Both the position numbers and the translations under genes were made by a program. Positions 11,112-24,837 of a DNA stretch of 60,000 nt are shown here, piece after piece. The stretch's first letter is position 1. Every line of letters begins with the position of its first letter. A model generated the notes under the pieces. It ran no database searches, was not told where the DNA came from, and saw only the letters and a list, made by a program, of their open reading frames with translations. This stretch comes from Symbiodinium natans (taxonomy: Eukaryota; Sar; Dinophyceae; Suessiales; Symbiodiniaceae), in contig CAJNDS010000195.1 in assembly GCA_905221605.1 (NCBI GenBank), forward strand, positions 1 through 60,000, given 5' to 3'.

Positions 11112-14100
11112 GACCTCCTGTCCAGAACGTACCACATCTTCTGCAGCCAGATGTTGAAAGTCAGTGGGCTGCTCGTGCCATCTAGCCTGCCCCTGGTCGT
11201 GAATCCCATACTAATTGCCTGCGAGTGCCGAAGCAGATGTGCAGGCCAGAGGCTAGAAGCGTGCTCCAGTTTCAGATCTTCCGCGCGCAATTCTGTGTGG
11301 CTTTCAGCTGGAGGTAGCCACGAAGACAGAACTGCCTCACCCAAGGCAACCGCAAAGAGGCTCGCTAGGACAGATCCATCTGCTACCTTGTATCCGACTG
11401 AGCGCCACAAGGTGGCACCTTTTGGCGCCAACGGTGCCTTAAGACGTCGGCAGGCTCGGGTCCGGTCCCGATACCCATGGTCTGTCTCCAGCCAGTGGAA
11501 GCCAGCGAAACCCAGGAGCATAAGCTTGGGGTAACTTCGGGGGTCGCTTCGGAGGTGTCAAAACGGTGCAAGATTGAAGGCAAGGTGCCTTGGCAAGGTC
11601 CCGCAAGTATTTCTTTCTACCACCGCAGGATATGCAGGATGGATCTGCCTTGGACCAGGATGTCGCGTCAAAGAGAGTGCCCAGCTTTCGACTAATTCGA
11701 AAGTTCCCCAAGTGAAGCTCCGCATGCTTCGGACTCGCCTTAAATCGCCTGAAAAGCCTACAAAGCGTTGAAGGCCGAAGGCCGCAATGGTCAAACAGGT
11801 CAAACAGGTCAAAGAGGTCAACAAGCACTACTCAGAGTCTCTCTCAGCATCCCCCCGAATGACTTCGCATGGCCCTTGAACTTTGCACTCGGCTTGAAAC
11901 TCACAGGAGTTCAAGGCGCCGACCTGGATACTGAGTGACAGTGTAGTCGCAACGGGTCATGTCAAAGTTCCACTCACCCATTCTGTTTGCGGATCTGAGC
12001 ATCTTCTTTGCACTCTCCTTCCCAGGGCGATGAACAGCGCATCAAGTGACTTGCTAGTTCCCAGATGTTCCCAGACAACGCACACATCTTTCGACATGAG
12101 GGCGCAGTGGTGCACGTATTTGTACTGGGCCCTGTAATTCTGAGCGCTGCCCCTTTTCTTTCAAAGCCCTCCGCTCGTCCTACTTGTCAAGCATGCAGGT
12201 CATGCGCACCGTTGAACCTGCCTTAGCCGTCTTGAGCAGCCCGAAGGCACCAGCTAGGTATGACTTGAGCAATGCTGTCCTGGGACGAAGCTCTGTACAA
12301 GGATCTTTTTTGTCCCTCTCCCCTGCCGGGAAGGCTAAATGCTGATGGAGTTGAACAGCGCAGCATCTATTAGCTTTTCGTCGTATTGTCATGCCTATAT
12401 GCGACGAGTTTGTTGACTGCGAGATAGTGCGAGCAGAAGGGTACTCGTGTCTATCCAGCCATAGCTTTAGACACAGGGTATTCCGTGACACGCTGACATG
12501 TACCCACTCCGCCTTTCCATGCTCGTGATACTTCACTGTCCCGTGTTGGGAGTTCATTTATTTTCAGCTTGAGCGCATCCTCCCCAGGTTCTCCATGGCA
12601 GTTGCTTTTAAAACAAGGTCGTCGGTATCAATGCCGAAAACAATGCGGCTTGCGACACCCTGGGTCTCGGTATGTTTCAGGTTGATGAGCACGTTACGGC
12701 GTCTGTGTGTCAGTCTCCCGTGTTAGGCGCTCATCAGTTTTGCATCCACAGGCTGAGCACACCACAGGTGGGAGGTACCCTGGACACACAGCCGGTGCGA
12801 TGTCCAGCAAGAGTCTGGCTGTGTACCCATGATGCCGGGACACAGACCTGCGGCTCAGACCTCCTGTGAAGGAATCCTCCTTGCTCGAGGAGAGCATGTG
12901 ATGGGACTATGGCCAGTGTGGCCACACTTGCCAAGCAGCCAGTCTCCTCTGCGTTTCTACGCGCCTCTACATACACCATGTCTTCGTCACCTCAGGTCTT
13001 TTTTACAGCTTATGAAGCTTGGCGAGAGTCTGTGAAAGGGACGAAGGGACAAGAAGCGCACGGCTTTTGCTTCACAGCAAGCCGCCATGGGCAGATATTG
13101 CGAGGCCCCCCTGGTTTGTCTGGACGTTGGTGGAGCGGGGTACGCAGACAGCTTGGCCAGCGTTCCTTCTATTTCGTCCAGGAATGATGCGGTGAAGCCC
13201 GTCTCGGCCCTGCTTTGCTATCCATCAGAGCCGTTGGGGGGCTGCACTGTTAAGAGCCATGAGCATGTCGTATCACAGCGCGGCCCTACTTTCCAGAAAC
13301 AGGGAGACTTTGCGAAAGTTGAGGCTCTCATTCGCTTCGGACCGGTCCGGCGCAGACCAGCGAGCAGTTTACGGTAGGTTCCTTTAGGTCGGCATTCAGC
13401 ATATCGCTTCAGGCGCGCCTCGGGAGCAACTTGTCCAGTTCTTGCAGGTCAGCCAGTCCATCGCATCCGAACGATGCCCCGATTGTGGTTCACTGTCTCC
13501 GTCTAAATGCCACTGTCCGCCTGCCGCTCCGACACGACTGTTGGCGCCTGGGCGCATCCAAGATGCTGTTCTCAGTGAATCTGCCTCTGAGATTTGAGTC
13601 CAAAGGTCCCAAAGGTTGTGTTGAGTTTGTTGAGTTACAGAAGTGCACCGAGATGCGCCTGGTGAACGGTTGCATTTGCTGTTGGACAGTGCACCTCTGA
13701 CGGTGTGTACACGCTGGCTGGTTTCGAGAGTCAGCAGTCCTCCATGCTGCGTTCTGGTCGGAACTGACATCGGTTCTGCCACAAATTTAACTTGCCTTTT
13801 CTGTGGTGCCAGCAGCTTTCATCAGAAGCTTTTAAGCCTAGGGGTTGGCTAAGGGCTGACTTCCGCAACAGTGCTGCCAGACCTGATGACATGCCGCTAT
13901 CCGTCGTGACTGCCTTTGCGCAGTCTTCCTGGTGTTCCTCGGTGCCCGTGCCCTTAAAAGTGATCCCGTCCTCTCCGACCTAGGTCGGCTGGGCATGGTC
14001 CGCGCGCCTTTCAGCCTTGGTTCAACCTCGCCATCACGGGCCCAAAGCCGCCCAAAACCTGGTAGACCTGGCGCAACTTGGTACTTGCCTGGCCGTAACA

Positions 14101-15000
14101 GTGTGAAGCCGACCGAAAGCCTTGGATCCGCAGAAGGTTCCAACTTGTACATGCCTTCTGACTCAGACTCTGCATGTACATACCTTCAGACCACTTTACA
14201 GGTCAAGGCTTCTGTGTGTTGCTGACGATATCTTTCAGCTTCGGCTGTGGGCGTATTGATGCCTTCAGCAGAAGCCTGGGAGCCCCAGTCGAGTGCACAG
14301 TGCTAGGAGCAGGTCGTACCCGCGACTTGATCTGAGTTGCTCTTGAGTAAAGAAGTTTCGCATCCCATTTTTGACAGCTTGCCACCTGGTACATACTGGG
14401 GGGGCATGTCTCCCAAGATGTCTGCAGACCTAGCTGTGCTTTGCTAGCCAGCCCTGCGGCGATCTGGAAGGACTCTCAAGTGTCATCGTTGCGTCGTGAG
14501 CGTGCCTTGAACATAGTCCAAAGCGCTTTCAGGGCACCCTTGTGCTTGGCCTCCTAGGTGCCTGGCCCGCTGCCCCATTGCCCTGTTGAGAGCTGGCAGA
14601 GTTGAATGACTGATCCGCGTGCAGAGTGTTGGCGGGTCTGGCGTGTCCATGTGCACGAAGCTTGCGCTTTCAGGAGCTTGCGGGATCTGCTTTGTTGCAT
14701 ACTGCGCACTTCGCTTTAGCAAAGTCAGCCCCTCCTCCGATTCCCTTGGGCACATTTGAGCAGGTAGCACCGAAGCAGCTTGGACACGATGCAAGCCGAG
14801 CTGGCACATCCGTTGGTCGAACCGTCTCGTCCTTGGCAGGTCAGTGCGGAGGCAATGCCAACTGGACCAAGTCCACAGTGGGTTAAATGTGAGTAGACAA
14901 GTAGACACTTCTTGACTTGCATGCTAATGTTGCTACCAGTCAGAACTTTCCCCAGAATGAGAAAGTTTCGGTTCCTGCATCCCATACATCACCCATAAAG
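11112..15000. other. Single-copy sequence, no gene recognised
   Basis: Mid-GC sequence beginning at the broken end of the tandem array. Open frames are short on both strands and overlap each other. I see no domain, no RNA gene and no convincing exon chain. Short internal repeats occur, such as GGTCAAACA three times near 11,790. Confidence 0.6.
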
Positions 15001-18000
15001 GGCAGTAGCCTCTAACCCCTAAACCCCAAACCCCCTTTGTATGGCACCGGCAGCTCGGCCACACTGAGTCCGCCTCTGCATCCGTTGCCTACCGCTTTCC
15101 TTACCGCTCTTTGCCTATACGGCCTTGATGAAGAACCGTCTTGACAGCTCCGTTCTAAGCTCACTGCGAAGGAAGGATTGAGCACTCATACGATGTCCTT
15201 CGGATGTGCGGACTCAGCTCTGTAGCCCATGGAGCACGATGGGCAACGCTTCTGAAACGGACCTGAGGTGCACGAGGCTGCGAGTCCCTTCCCACATGTT
15301 CCGAAGGCTGCGAGGCTTCGAATGCAGTATATTCCTTCGATGCGCTTGTCAGGCGCTCAGCAGCTGAAGGCTGTGGTGGCATTTCTGGTGAAGATTGAGG
15401 GGGCCCCCATGCAGATGACAGATAGCAGCATCTTCCATCCCAACAGTTCTTGGAAAAAGGCTGCCTGGGCTTCTTCAAGACTTTGAGAAGGCTCCCGTAG
15501 ATGTAGTTTGGCTTAAACGGATGACAAGTGTGACAAGGTTTGGAAGCTCTGTTAAGGCATGACAATGCGCAGCTCCAGTTGACGATCATGTCGTGAATGC
15601 TTTGCGGGAGGGGCTTGCAGGTGCAAAGGGGCCCTTGCCTCTTCTCGGAGTCTCGTTGCAAAGGAGCTGCAGTTTTGCGACAATGCGCCCCGTACCGCCT
15701 CCCCCCAAACAAGTACTGTAAGCATCCGCTAGGTAGTGCCTACAGTCTTGCTCGCATGTTGATAAGAGCACCTCGTAGAAGCTGATTAGAAAGCCGCCGG
15801 AGCCGGGTTTCTCTAGAAGACCATCGCCTGTTGCGCTGCTTGAGACTGCCAAGCCTCAGCAGTTGGAGCGATGTGGAAGCTAGCAGCGTGAGCCTTCAAG
15901 TTTCCGACACCGAAACAGCTCTTGTCAGTACCAACTCAGCCTTGAGATGCTTGAGACATGGTATTGTTGTGTCCTGGGCAGGGCAGGGCGTGGCGCCGCC
16001 CTGTTCTAGTCTCGTGCGTCCCGATTCCCGTACTTGAAAGCGTGAGGTAGGGCTACAGGTAGGTCGAACGCCGCTGTGCGTGCAGCCACGGCACGCGAAA
16101 CTCGAGGGCGCTGGTGGTTTGCGGAAAGTGGTGTGCTTGCCTTAACTTCCGCTTGAAGGAAGCAGTCTCACGAATATCTGGCATCTACACGGGAGCTCGT
16201 GCGAAAATCTGCACGATGGTCCACGAGGTTGCATGAAACGCGCGCCATCGCACCAAGGGCGGAAAGCTCCCCATGCAGCATGGAAATGCAGGCACGAGGT
16301 CACAGACCAAACTTCCGGTTTTCGAGCAACAGTTGCCGGCTCTGAACGTCAGATGAGGAAGTCGTGGGCTCATCATGGAAGCGTCGGGGAAGTCAAGCTT
16401 TGCGTGCTCCCTTGCGTGGAGACGATGGCAGTCCTAGGATGTCGCAGGATCTGGCAGGTGTAGTCGCTCACTGCACGTGTAACATGTGTAATGCTCTGCT
16501 GCCACTTGAGGTGATGTGGCAAATTTTGCAAGCCGAGTGTACATAGGCCTCTGTACACATTGCCACGGCCCAGTTGCTCTGAGCATCCATTGTTATTAGC
16601 CAGGGCTAGCTGTCTCCGGACAGTCGCCACAATGTAGTACTAGCTTCAGTGTTCGCTAGACGCTCTCCATCTGTGTTGAAAGAACAAAAGGCGTAGTCGC
16701 TGTTGTTTGTTCTGCACACGGCATTGCGGCAATGCCCTCACCGATGGGAAGCACACTAGTGCCTGTCGCGTGGTCTGCCTGCACATTTTTGGGTGAAGAT
16801 GCGGAGTGTGTGTCAGCCTCCACGTCACTCGAGAGGTTCGTGCTGTCAGTGTCAGACTCCGACCAAACGCAAGTCAAAGCTCCTACGCATGCCTCTCGCA
16901 TCCTGGCATTCTTCAACTCCAACTCCAGGAGAGCTCAAAGAGAGCTCCAAAGAGAGCTCCGAAGAGAGACACGGTGAAGATCTTTGCACATCCGCGCACG
17001 CCTGCGCGCTGTCCAAGGGTCCAAGAGTGGGGCTCAGATGGGTGCTGAAGTGCACCGTGCGCCCGTTCGCGTATTTTGGTATCATGTACGGCTAGCCACT
17101 GCGTACGTTCATCTCGACTTGAGCGAGACTTAGAAGCAGGAGAGCCATGCATTTACAAGCTCAGTGCGACATCTTGAGACTGCCATCGTCTCCCTACAAG
17201 GGAGCAGACAAGGCTTGATTTCTCCCACGCACATCCATGGACCCGCAACTTCCTCACCTGACTGACGTTCGGAGTCTGCAACTGTTCATCGAAAACCGCA
17301 AGTTTGGTCGAAGATTCTGCACTCTGCAACCTCGTGCCTTTACACGCTACATGGGTAGCTCTTTCAGCTCTTCTTTCGGCGTTCGGCTCTCATCTCCTAC
17401 TGTCTGGGCGCTGTGCAGCAGCTTACGCATCTCACTGGGCGGCAGGTGGTTGCAGCACACCGAGCTTGGCGCCGCAAGAAGAAACCCTGCCATGTAGGGT
17501 CCTTGTCAACAGGGGCGCGCTTTGAGTTAAAGACAGGAGTTCGACGTTTTGGGATCTCCCGTCCTCGCATCCGTGTTCCGTGCATGTCGGCAACTTGCGC
17601 AGCATTGCATCAGCAGGTTTGCACGGCCTGCGCGGTTGAACAAGTTGAACAAGTTGAACAAGCAGGTGGCATCCCAGATCGGCCTGCTTTGTTTGCATCG
17701 GAGCCGATGAAGCGCCCGAACCTGTGGAGCCTAACTATCAACACGATGTTCCTCATGTGGGGCTTCGTGAGACTTCAGGGCCAGGTCACCCTGGGTGAGA
17801 CCAAGATTGCTGCCCCTGTATGTTTTGGGAGAGTCTGGCATCTAGAAGAAGCTGTACAGCGCATGCAGTTCGACACGATCCACACTATGGCGTGCCTGCT
17901 GCTCACGACATTGTACAGAGGCCAGCCAAAGGTGCGAGGACAGAGCTCGATTTGCTACAATCCTCCGTGCTGATGCAAGAAGTGTATGTGCATGAGATTC

Positions 18001-18740
18001 TGCCAAACTCCGCTAAAATCCACGAAGCTCAAGGAACACGCCTGAGACCCCGCGAAAGAGCAAGCTAGGTTATCTTGCATGAAACTGCGCGAGATCGCAC
18101 GTTGCAGTATAGCCGAAGCTCAGACTAGTCAAAGGGTTTGCAGATGCACAAGGCGCGCTTGCGCATCGTGCGCACGTTGTTGTGCTGAAGTCCCCTGGAC
18201 GCTGTGTCCACGCGCAGCGACAGCATGTCACCGGCCTGGGCACGCTGGGCACCTGGACACTTCATGTTGCGGCAGCTCAGCCCCTGTGCCCTCGCTCTTT
18301 TCAGCACCAGTTCTTGTGCAGGTCTCTCATGGCACTCAATGAACAGAGTGTGCCGAACTGGTACTAGACCAGTGATGCTGAGATGAGCTGCGAAACTGGG
18401 TTTGCAGGCTGTCGCTATCCCGATAGCCAAAGCAGCCAAAGAAGCCAAAGCAAGGACGAAGCTGCTCGGACCTGGTGACGCTCTCATAAGCAAAGGACCC
18501 CTTCGTCCAAGTGCAAAACTGCCCCCAGGATCTTTGCAAGCACACATTCGAAGAAACCATCACTGGCCCTTGGGCTTAGTGACATGAAGTTCGCTTGTCC
18601 TTCAATTCCCAGCCCAGCCTTTCCTCAATTTGTGTTTCGCAAACACTGGCCTGGCAGGTGTGTCTCATAAGGATTAAATGAGACACTGGCGAAGAAGCAT
18701 GGAAAAACTGTGCAGGTGTGTCAGTTATTCACTTATCCAC
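15000..18740. other. Single-copy sequence, no gene recognised
   Basis: Contains an isolated telomere-like scrap (TAACCCCTAAACCCCAAACC) near 15,012. It also holds short tandem words GTTGAACAA x3 near 17,638 and GCCAAAG-type near 18,425. The frame at 17,700-17,970 is open but has no recognisable domain. Nothing else can be supported. Confidence 0.55.
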
Positions 18741-18749
18741 ATCAGCATG

Positions 18750-21295
18750 GGATTTGAACCTTGCTATCGAGTTGGCGAACGTCTGGCGCTGATTCCATGG
18801 TGTGCCCTGCGCGATTCTGAGGCAACGGCAGCGGCAGATGTGTCAGTCTGCCACTAATCCATAGTCATGCTTGACTTCAACCTACAGGGAAACACCGAGG
18901 TCATAACAAAAACGGTTGGGCAAGCCAAACCCCATTGAACCACCCGTTACGCCTTAAAGACAGAAACGAGAAAGTCCCAACATCCCCAGCAAAAATGTAT
19001 GTTTCAGAAGCTGACCGTTTCCATCTAAGGCAACCGAAAGAAGTCATAAAAAGCACCTCCCCGCAATTTGTAACCGCTGCTACGAACACATGCGCGGTGA
19101 AGGGAAACTTGTGTTGAGGAAAGGTCGTTGTGATAAGGTGTTGCTTTTGGAGCTTGCGCGAGGGTCGCGCGAGACCGCGCAAGGTCTGCGCGAGGTCAGG
19201 CAAAGCGCTTGCCTACATATTGGCCTTGAGCCACTAGAGGGGGTTTACAACAACAGCGACTCCCCATTGTCACCGCCCAATGTTACGACTACTCTTTTTT
19301 GCTTCTCTCTAATGCGGGCAGCGATCGACAAGAAATCGTCATGACTTCTTTGGTTCACTGTAGTGACGTAATGCACCGCGTTCAACTCCCAGAACGCCTC
19401 AGCCTTTCCTCGGTTTGTGTTCCACAGATTATGAGACAATCGCAGCAGATGCGTCGATGTGTCAGATATCCACATCAGCATGGGGTCTGAACTTAGCGCT
19501 TGCCTCCGAGTTGGCGAACGTCTGGTGCTGATTCCATGATGTGCTTTGCGTGACTGTGGCCCTGCGGCAGCGGCAGATGTGTCAGTCTGTCAGCAATCCA
19601 CGGTGCTGATTCACTTCAACCTAGTGACCAAGTGTCCATTGGGTAGAATTGCCGGAATTGCCCAGCCTTTCCTCAGTTTGTGTTCCGCAAACTCTGACGT
19701 GGGCGGGGGTAAGGATTATGAGACAGGAGCAGTGTGTCGATGCGTCAGTTATCCACAGCACCATGTGGCCTGAACTTAGCTCTTGCCATCGAGTTGGTGA
19801 ACGTGCTGCGCTGATTCCATGATGTGCTTTGTGGGATTATGAGGCGGCGGCAGTAGCAATTGTGTCAACCTATCAGGTTCCCACTGACTTTTGACTTCAA
19901 CCTAGTGGCCGGTGTACATTTCCCAGATGTTCCCGAGCAGCCCAGCTGACCTTTCCGGTTGGTTTCGTAAGGGTTGCGAGGCAGTGGCAGCAGATGTGTC
20001 GATGTTTCAGTTCTCCACTTTTTCCACATTAGCATGAGGTCTGAACTTAGCCCTTGCTATCGAGTTGGCGAACATCTGGCGCTGATTCCATGTGCGCTGC
20101 ACGATTATGAAGCAGCAGCGGCAGATTTGTCAGTCTGCCAGTAGTCCACAGTGATGCTTGCTTCAACCTAGTGACGTAGTGCTCACCGGGTTCAACTCCC
20201 CCTCGATTTGCGTTCCGCAAGCACTGACATGGGTGGGGGTCTCGTAAGGATTATGAGACAATGGCAGCAGATGCGTCAATGTGTCAATTATCCACATATA
20301 TCCACATCAGCATTGGGTCTGAACTTAGCGCTTGCCTCCGAGTTGGCGAACGTCTGGTGCTGATTCCATGATGTGCTTTGCGTGACTGTGGCCCTGCGGC
20401 AGCGGCAGATGTGTCAGTCTGTCAGCAATCCACGGTGCTGATTCACTTCAACCTAGTGACCAAGTGTCCATTGGGCAGAATTGCCAGAGTTGCTCAGCCT
20501 TTCCTCAGTTTGTGTTCCGCAGATTCTGACTTGGGCGGGGGTGAGGATTATGAGACAGGAGCAATGTGTCGATGCGTCAGCTATCCGCAGCACCATGGGG
20601 TCTGAACTTAGCTGTTGCCATCGAGTTGGTGAACGTCTGGTGCTGATTCCATGATGTGCTTTGCGTGACTGTGGCCCTGCGGCAGCGGCAGATGTGTCAG
20701 TCTGTCAGCAATCCACGGTGCTGATTCACTTCAACCTAGTGACCAAGTGTCCATTGGGTAGAATTGCCGGAATTGCCCAGCCTTTCCTCAGTTTGTGTTC
20801 CGCAAACTCTGACGTGGGCGGGGGTAAGGATTATGAGACAGGAGCAGTGTGTCGATGCGTCAGTTATCCACAGCACCATGTGGCCTGAACTTAGCTCTTG
20901 CCATCGAGTTGGTGAACGTGCTGCGCTGATTCCATGATGTGCTTTGTGGGATTATGAGGCGGCGGCAGTAGCAATTGTGTCAACCTATCAGGTTCCCACT
21001 GACTTTTGACTTCAACCTAGTGGCCGGTGTACATTTCCCAGATGTTCCCGAGCAGCCCAGCTGACCTTTCCGGTTGGTTTCGTAAGGGTTGCGAGGCAGT
21101 GGCAGCAGATGTGTCGATGTTTCAGTTCTCCACTTTTTCCACATTAGCATGAGGTCTGAACTTAGCCCTTGCTATCGAGTTGGCGAACATCTGGCGCTGA
21201 TTCCATGTGCGCTGCACGATTATGAAGCAGCAGCGGCAGATTTGTCAGTCTGCCAGTAGTCCACAGTGATGCTTGACTTCAACCCAGCGACCTAC
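18750..21295 (+). repeat. Cluster of ~280-bp repeats with higher-order duplication
   Basis: Units recognised by GAACTTAGC, CGAGTTGG(C/T)GAACGT, CTGATTCCATG and GGCAGATGTGTCAGTCTG begin near 18,755, 19,486, 19,770, 20,040, 20,320, 20,606, 20,886 and 21,150. Segment 19,640-20,170 is repeated almost base for base at +1,115 (20,755-21,285). A 75-codon open frame appears in three units, but it is a consequence of the repeat. Confidence 0.85.
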
Positions 21296-22254
21296 CATGG
21301 AGTTGGTAAACGTCCGGCACTGATTCCAGGGTTTGTGCATCGAGATGGTTAAGAACTTGGGCTGCTGCGCCTCCTGCTTCGGAGGTGCTGTATGTTTCCT
21401 GTGCCTTCCTCCTTCCATTCACGGGATCCCCGGGAGTGCTACCCGCGCAAGCTTTCTGCCCACTTTCGCGAATGTGTAACAGAGTGTGCCAACTTCATAG
21501 TCCAGCCATCGGGATCATAGCTGCCCTGAGAGCAGCGCGGTGCCGCCATGTCAGCGTCTTCGGCAGCAGCCGTGGCATGTGTAGGTAGCTCTTCTTGTGC
21601 CGCGTCTCAGGGTGACATCCAGAAATCTTTTCCGCTGCGCTTTGACCTTGGCACGGTAGCTGGCAAGTGATGCCCCCTGACGCAGTCTCGCGAACGCAGT
21701 GACATGTTGAGGTGAAGGAAATTTGACGCTTCTTGCTGTCCAAGCTCTCAACACGCAGGCCTCAACTTCCGCACATCCCAGAGCAGCTTCCGCGTGAGCC
21801 AGGGAGCTTGCCTCAGAGGTTTGTCGGTGAGGCTTGGGAGATGTCGCACGGCCCTGGGATGTCGGTGTAGCCCATTGTAGCCCTTGAGGAGGCAGGCTTG
21901 CGCTGAGACGCTGTCGGTGCAAGGTTCGACTGCGGAGCTTTCTGGGCAGAAAGTGTATCAAGGCAACCTCTAGTATCCGCTAGCCACCTATAGTAACCTA
22001 TAGTAACATGTGGAAATGCACATCGATGAACTCGGAAGTGCATGCAGCCATGTGACTTGTCCTGCCGCGCCACGCAGCAGAGAGGCCATGTGGGACTGCG
22101 CAATGATTGCAAGCAGTCCGGCCTTTGTTGCCAGGGTTGATCTTCTCCAGGTGCCGCAACCTCATCAAGTAATCCTGAAATATCAAACTTCTGTGAGATC
22201 GGACGGCTTACTTTCCTTGGGACTTGCAGCCAGGGCAGAAGGCCTTGCACGACT

Positions 22255-22480
22255 CTCGCAAGCTTTGTCAAAGCTGCCTTATGGAAAGGCCCAAAGGTCA
22301 GATGAGCTGTTTCAGTGTTGCAGATGCCAAGCGTGATACGGATGGATGCACTTCACCACCACCGAAGATGGCATGCTTGCGGAGGCATTTTGCCTGGCAA
22401 AGGGCCAGCCCTGCCTCCCGGATCAGATGGTGCCCGTGCGCAGATTTGTGCTCATGGGCTAAAGTTCAGGACCCGAGACA
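22255..22480 (+). repeat. ~215-bp direct duplication, copy a
   Basis: Shares long stretches such as CTGCCTTATGGAAAG, TGTTTCAGTGTTGCAGATGC and GGCATGCTTGCGGAGGCA with 23,270-23,490. Confidence 0.85.
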
Positions 22481-23269
22481 GATGAAAGTTGCCTCCTTTG
22501 TGCCATACAGACACCGTCCACGTTCCTGTGCCTCCAAAACCCCCACCACTTTATACCACAAATTCGCCTGAAGCAGCTGTGCACATAAGTCCACTCACAC
22601 ATAGACGGGCAACTATTGCCCAAGTTGACTCCAATGCTCGGCCCCAACTATGAGAGCCTGGTGATGGGCAGCGTTTGCACGCGGGACTGCCTCATCATGA
22701 CCATCCTGCTCTCCGCTGGAATGAACATATACCAAACGTTTAGACCACGATGTTGGGCTCTGGTGCCGGAGCCTTCCGGATTGGTTAGGGACCCTGCTCA
22801 AGTCGCAGGCTTTGTAGCCAATTTGAGGCTTTGCGGCGTGGTGCCACGCAATGCCAGGTAGGACATCACCGGCACCACTGCGCAAAACTGCTCCTCATCA
22901 ATCCCTCGAGAGTTTTGGAGTTTTGAGCTGTGGCCCAGGCTGAGGGCTCACTACCTACAGTGGACTGTGACTGGACCTCTCACCAGCTGATGCAACCTCC
23001 TGAACCCGTGGTCCGCAGCGGCAATACACCCTCGATGTTCCTATGACTCGCAACGAAACTAGAGTCTGAGCAACCTGGCAGGAGCCTCCACCGGCCATTC
23101 TTGGGGTCATTGCAAAGGTAGAGACTTAGGTGGTCTGGGTATTGTCGGAACGGAGCTGGTATTTCTTGTGCAGACGTGCCATCAGGTAGTTGTGCCCTTG
23201 CTCACCGCTATCTTCCAGCCAGTGGGCAAAGTGCTCGCTGATCGCTTGGCCTTGCGCGGCTCTTGTAAG

Positions 23270-23490
23270 CTTGTCAAAGCTGCCTTATGGAAAGACTGAA
23301 AAACTCAAAGGTCAGATGAACTGTTTCAGTGTTGCAGATGCCAGTGCCGACCGACGGAATCTCAAGCGCGATACGCACGGATGCATTTCACCACCACTTA
23401 AGATGGCATGCTTGCGGAGGCAGTTTGCCTGGCAAAGGGCCAGCCCTGCCTCCCGGATCAGATTGTGCCCTTGCGCGATAGCTTGCTAAG
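23270..23490 (+). repeat. ~215-bp direct duplication, copy b
   Basis: Diverged partner of 22,255-22,480, with a short insertion after TTGCAGATGCCA. The sequence between the two copies shows no recognisable gene. Confidence 0.85.
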
Positions 23491-24189
23491 CTTCCTTTGC
23501 TTCCCTGGAGTCCAACGTCTTGGTTTGCACCGGTGCCATGTCCGATGAACAGAATTGCATCTGAGGAATCGCCTCACACATTCAGCACTTGCGAGACTTG
23601 AGGTCCGCGCTGTGCAGCAGAGGCTCCACGTGGAATTGGCAGAGGCATCCTCATGAGATCGCAGCCGACAGTATGTTCTTGGATCAGAGTCGCCATTGTT
23701 GCTTGCATCTCGCTAGAGGAACATGAACCCCGGGCTCCCAGGGAAGCTTGAAGAAGCCTCCCGGAAGATTGCGTTGGCGACCATAAACTGAGAAGCCCGC
23801 TCTGCATTTGTAGATGGCATTCTAGCTTGTCTCATTTGTCTCATGCCAGGAAGCAGGGCATGACAAGCCGCAACAGTGCCATGCTCGGAACTGCCTGAGA
23901 GAAGTGAGGGCTTCCTTCAGACGTGGACAACCCGTACTTGGCAGAGTATGCCTAATACAAGCCCCGCGGGCGCACAGAGGACGGACGCGGTATGTCTGAG
24001 ACAGGCGAGTGCGTGCGCATGGCCACGATCCACGCCGCAAGCTTGACCGCAAGCTTGCCGAAGAGGCCAGTAGTGATATCTCCTCCCAAGCCGCATGTTG
24101 TTGGGGTTCTCGGGCATGGATGCAGGCTCACAGAGGCTCGCAGAGGCTCGCAGAAGCTGTAAGCTTACAGATTTGCATCACGAGGCGCA

Positions 24190-24350
24190 CATCCTAGCAA
24201 GGCGGCGATGCCGGCGAAGGCGACCCAGGACTCAAGGGAAGACTTTCCCCTGAAAGGGCATGATATCGTATGCTGCTCGAGCTCTCGTCCTTCAGACATA
24301 TCTCGCGGATAGGAAAAGGAACGTCGTCCGTGCTGCACGACCTGTTTTGG
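24190..24350 (+). repeat. Segment duplicated at 26,790-26,940
   Basis: Both copies share GGCGGCGATGCCGGCGAAG, GACCCAGGACTCAAGGGAAG and, further on, GACNTGTTTTGGTTYGACGC. In one frame the shared end encodes DLFWFDAV, so the duplicated unit probably includes coding sequence. Confidence 0.75.
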
Positions 24351-24351
24351 T

Positions 24352-24659
24352 TTGACGCTGTCCAGCATCGGGGCGGTGTCCTGTAAGCCAGCAGAGCGGT
24401 TCCCTGTCGACCCCTGGGATCACTGTCTTGTCTCTTCGACCGCGGCGGTCGCCAATGCAATGGCTGTTGTTCCCCTACCCCTATGCGACAAGTGCGACAA
24501 GGAGTTCGAGAAGCTATTGCAATGTGGGTACAAAATGGCGTTCTTGTGCTTACGAGAGTGTCAGAACAATGCCTGGAAACGCCACAAGAACATCTGCCGC
24601 AAACGGAAGATTGGGACGACGTCGAATCTTTCCAGCAAGTTCGGCAAGAACTTCTCAAG
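24352..24659 (+). CDS. Exon encoding a degenerate MYND-type zinc finger
   Basis: From about 24,484 to 24,597 the frame gives CDKC, then LLQC, CLREC, AWKRH and a final Cys, the spacing of a MYND finger (C-x2-C, C-x2-C, C-x3-C, H-x3-C). The fourth cysteine of the usual pattern is missing and the middle loop is one residue short, so metal binding may be impaired. MYND fingers mediate protein-protein contacts. A GTAAGC donor follows CTCAAG at 24,660. Alternatively, the more protein-like downstream frame (WDDVESFQQVRQELLKVSKE) is reached by a frameshift, which would make this a pseudogene. The 5' boundary is not resolved. Confidence 0.55.
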
Positions 24660-24837
24660 GTAAGCAAGGAGGTCAATGCAGAAATGGTGTCCGTCATGCA
24701 AGCCTCCAATAGAGATTTCATGGCCTTCCTTTCTCAGGTGCAGCAGCGCAAAAAGAGAACCATCAGATTCTAGGAAGGCCCTTGGAACAATTTATATCTT
24801 CCCTCCATGGGTTTTCAGAGGACCATACTGAACTGAA

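Noticed and set aside
1152-11534. Many 60-160-codon frames across the 3-kb units
   Set aside because: Several frames on both strands are open at once around the hairpin sub-repeats, and none is protein-like. Only the 3' frame of each unit is kept as a weak candidate.
18720-20890. Repeated TTATCCACA words like bacterial DnaA boxes
   Set aside because: They are part of the ~280-bp repeat unit in a eukaryotic genome, with no origin-like context.
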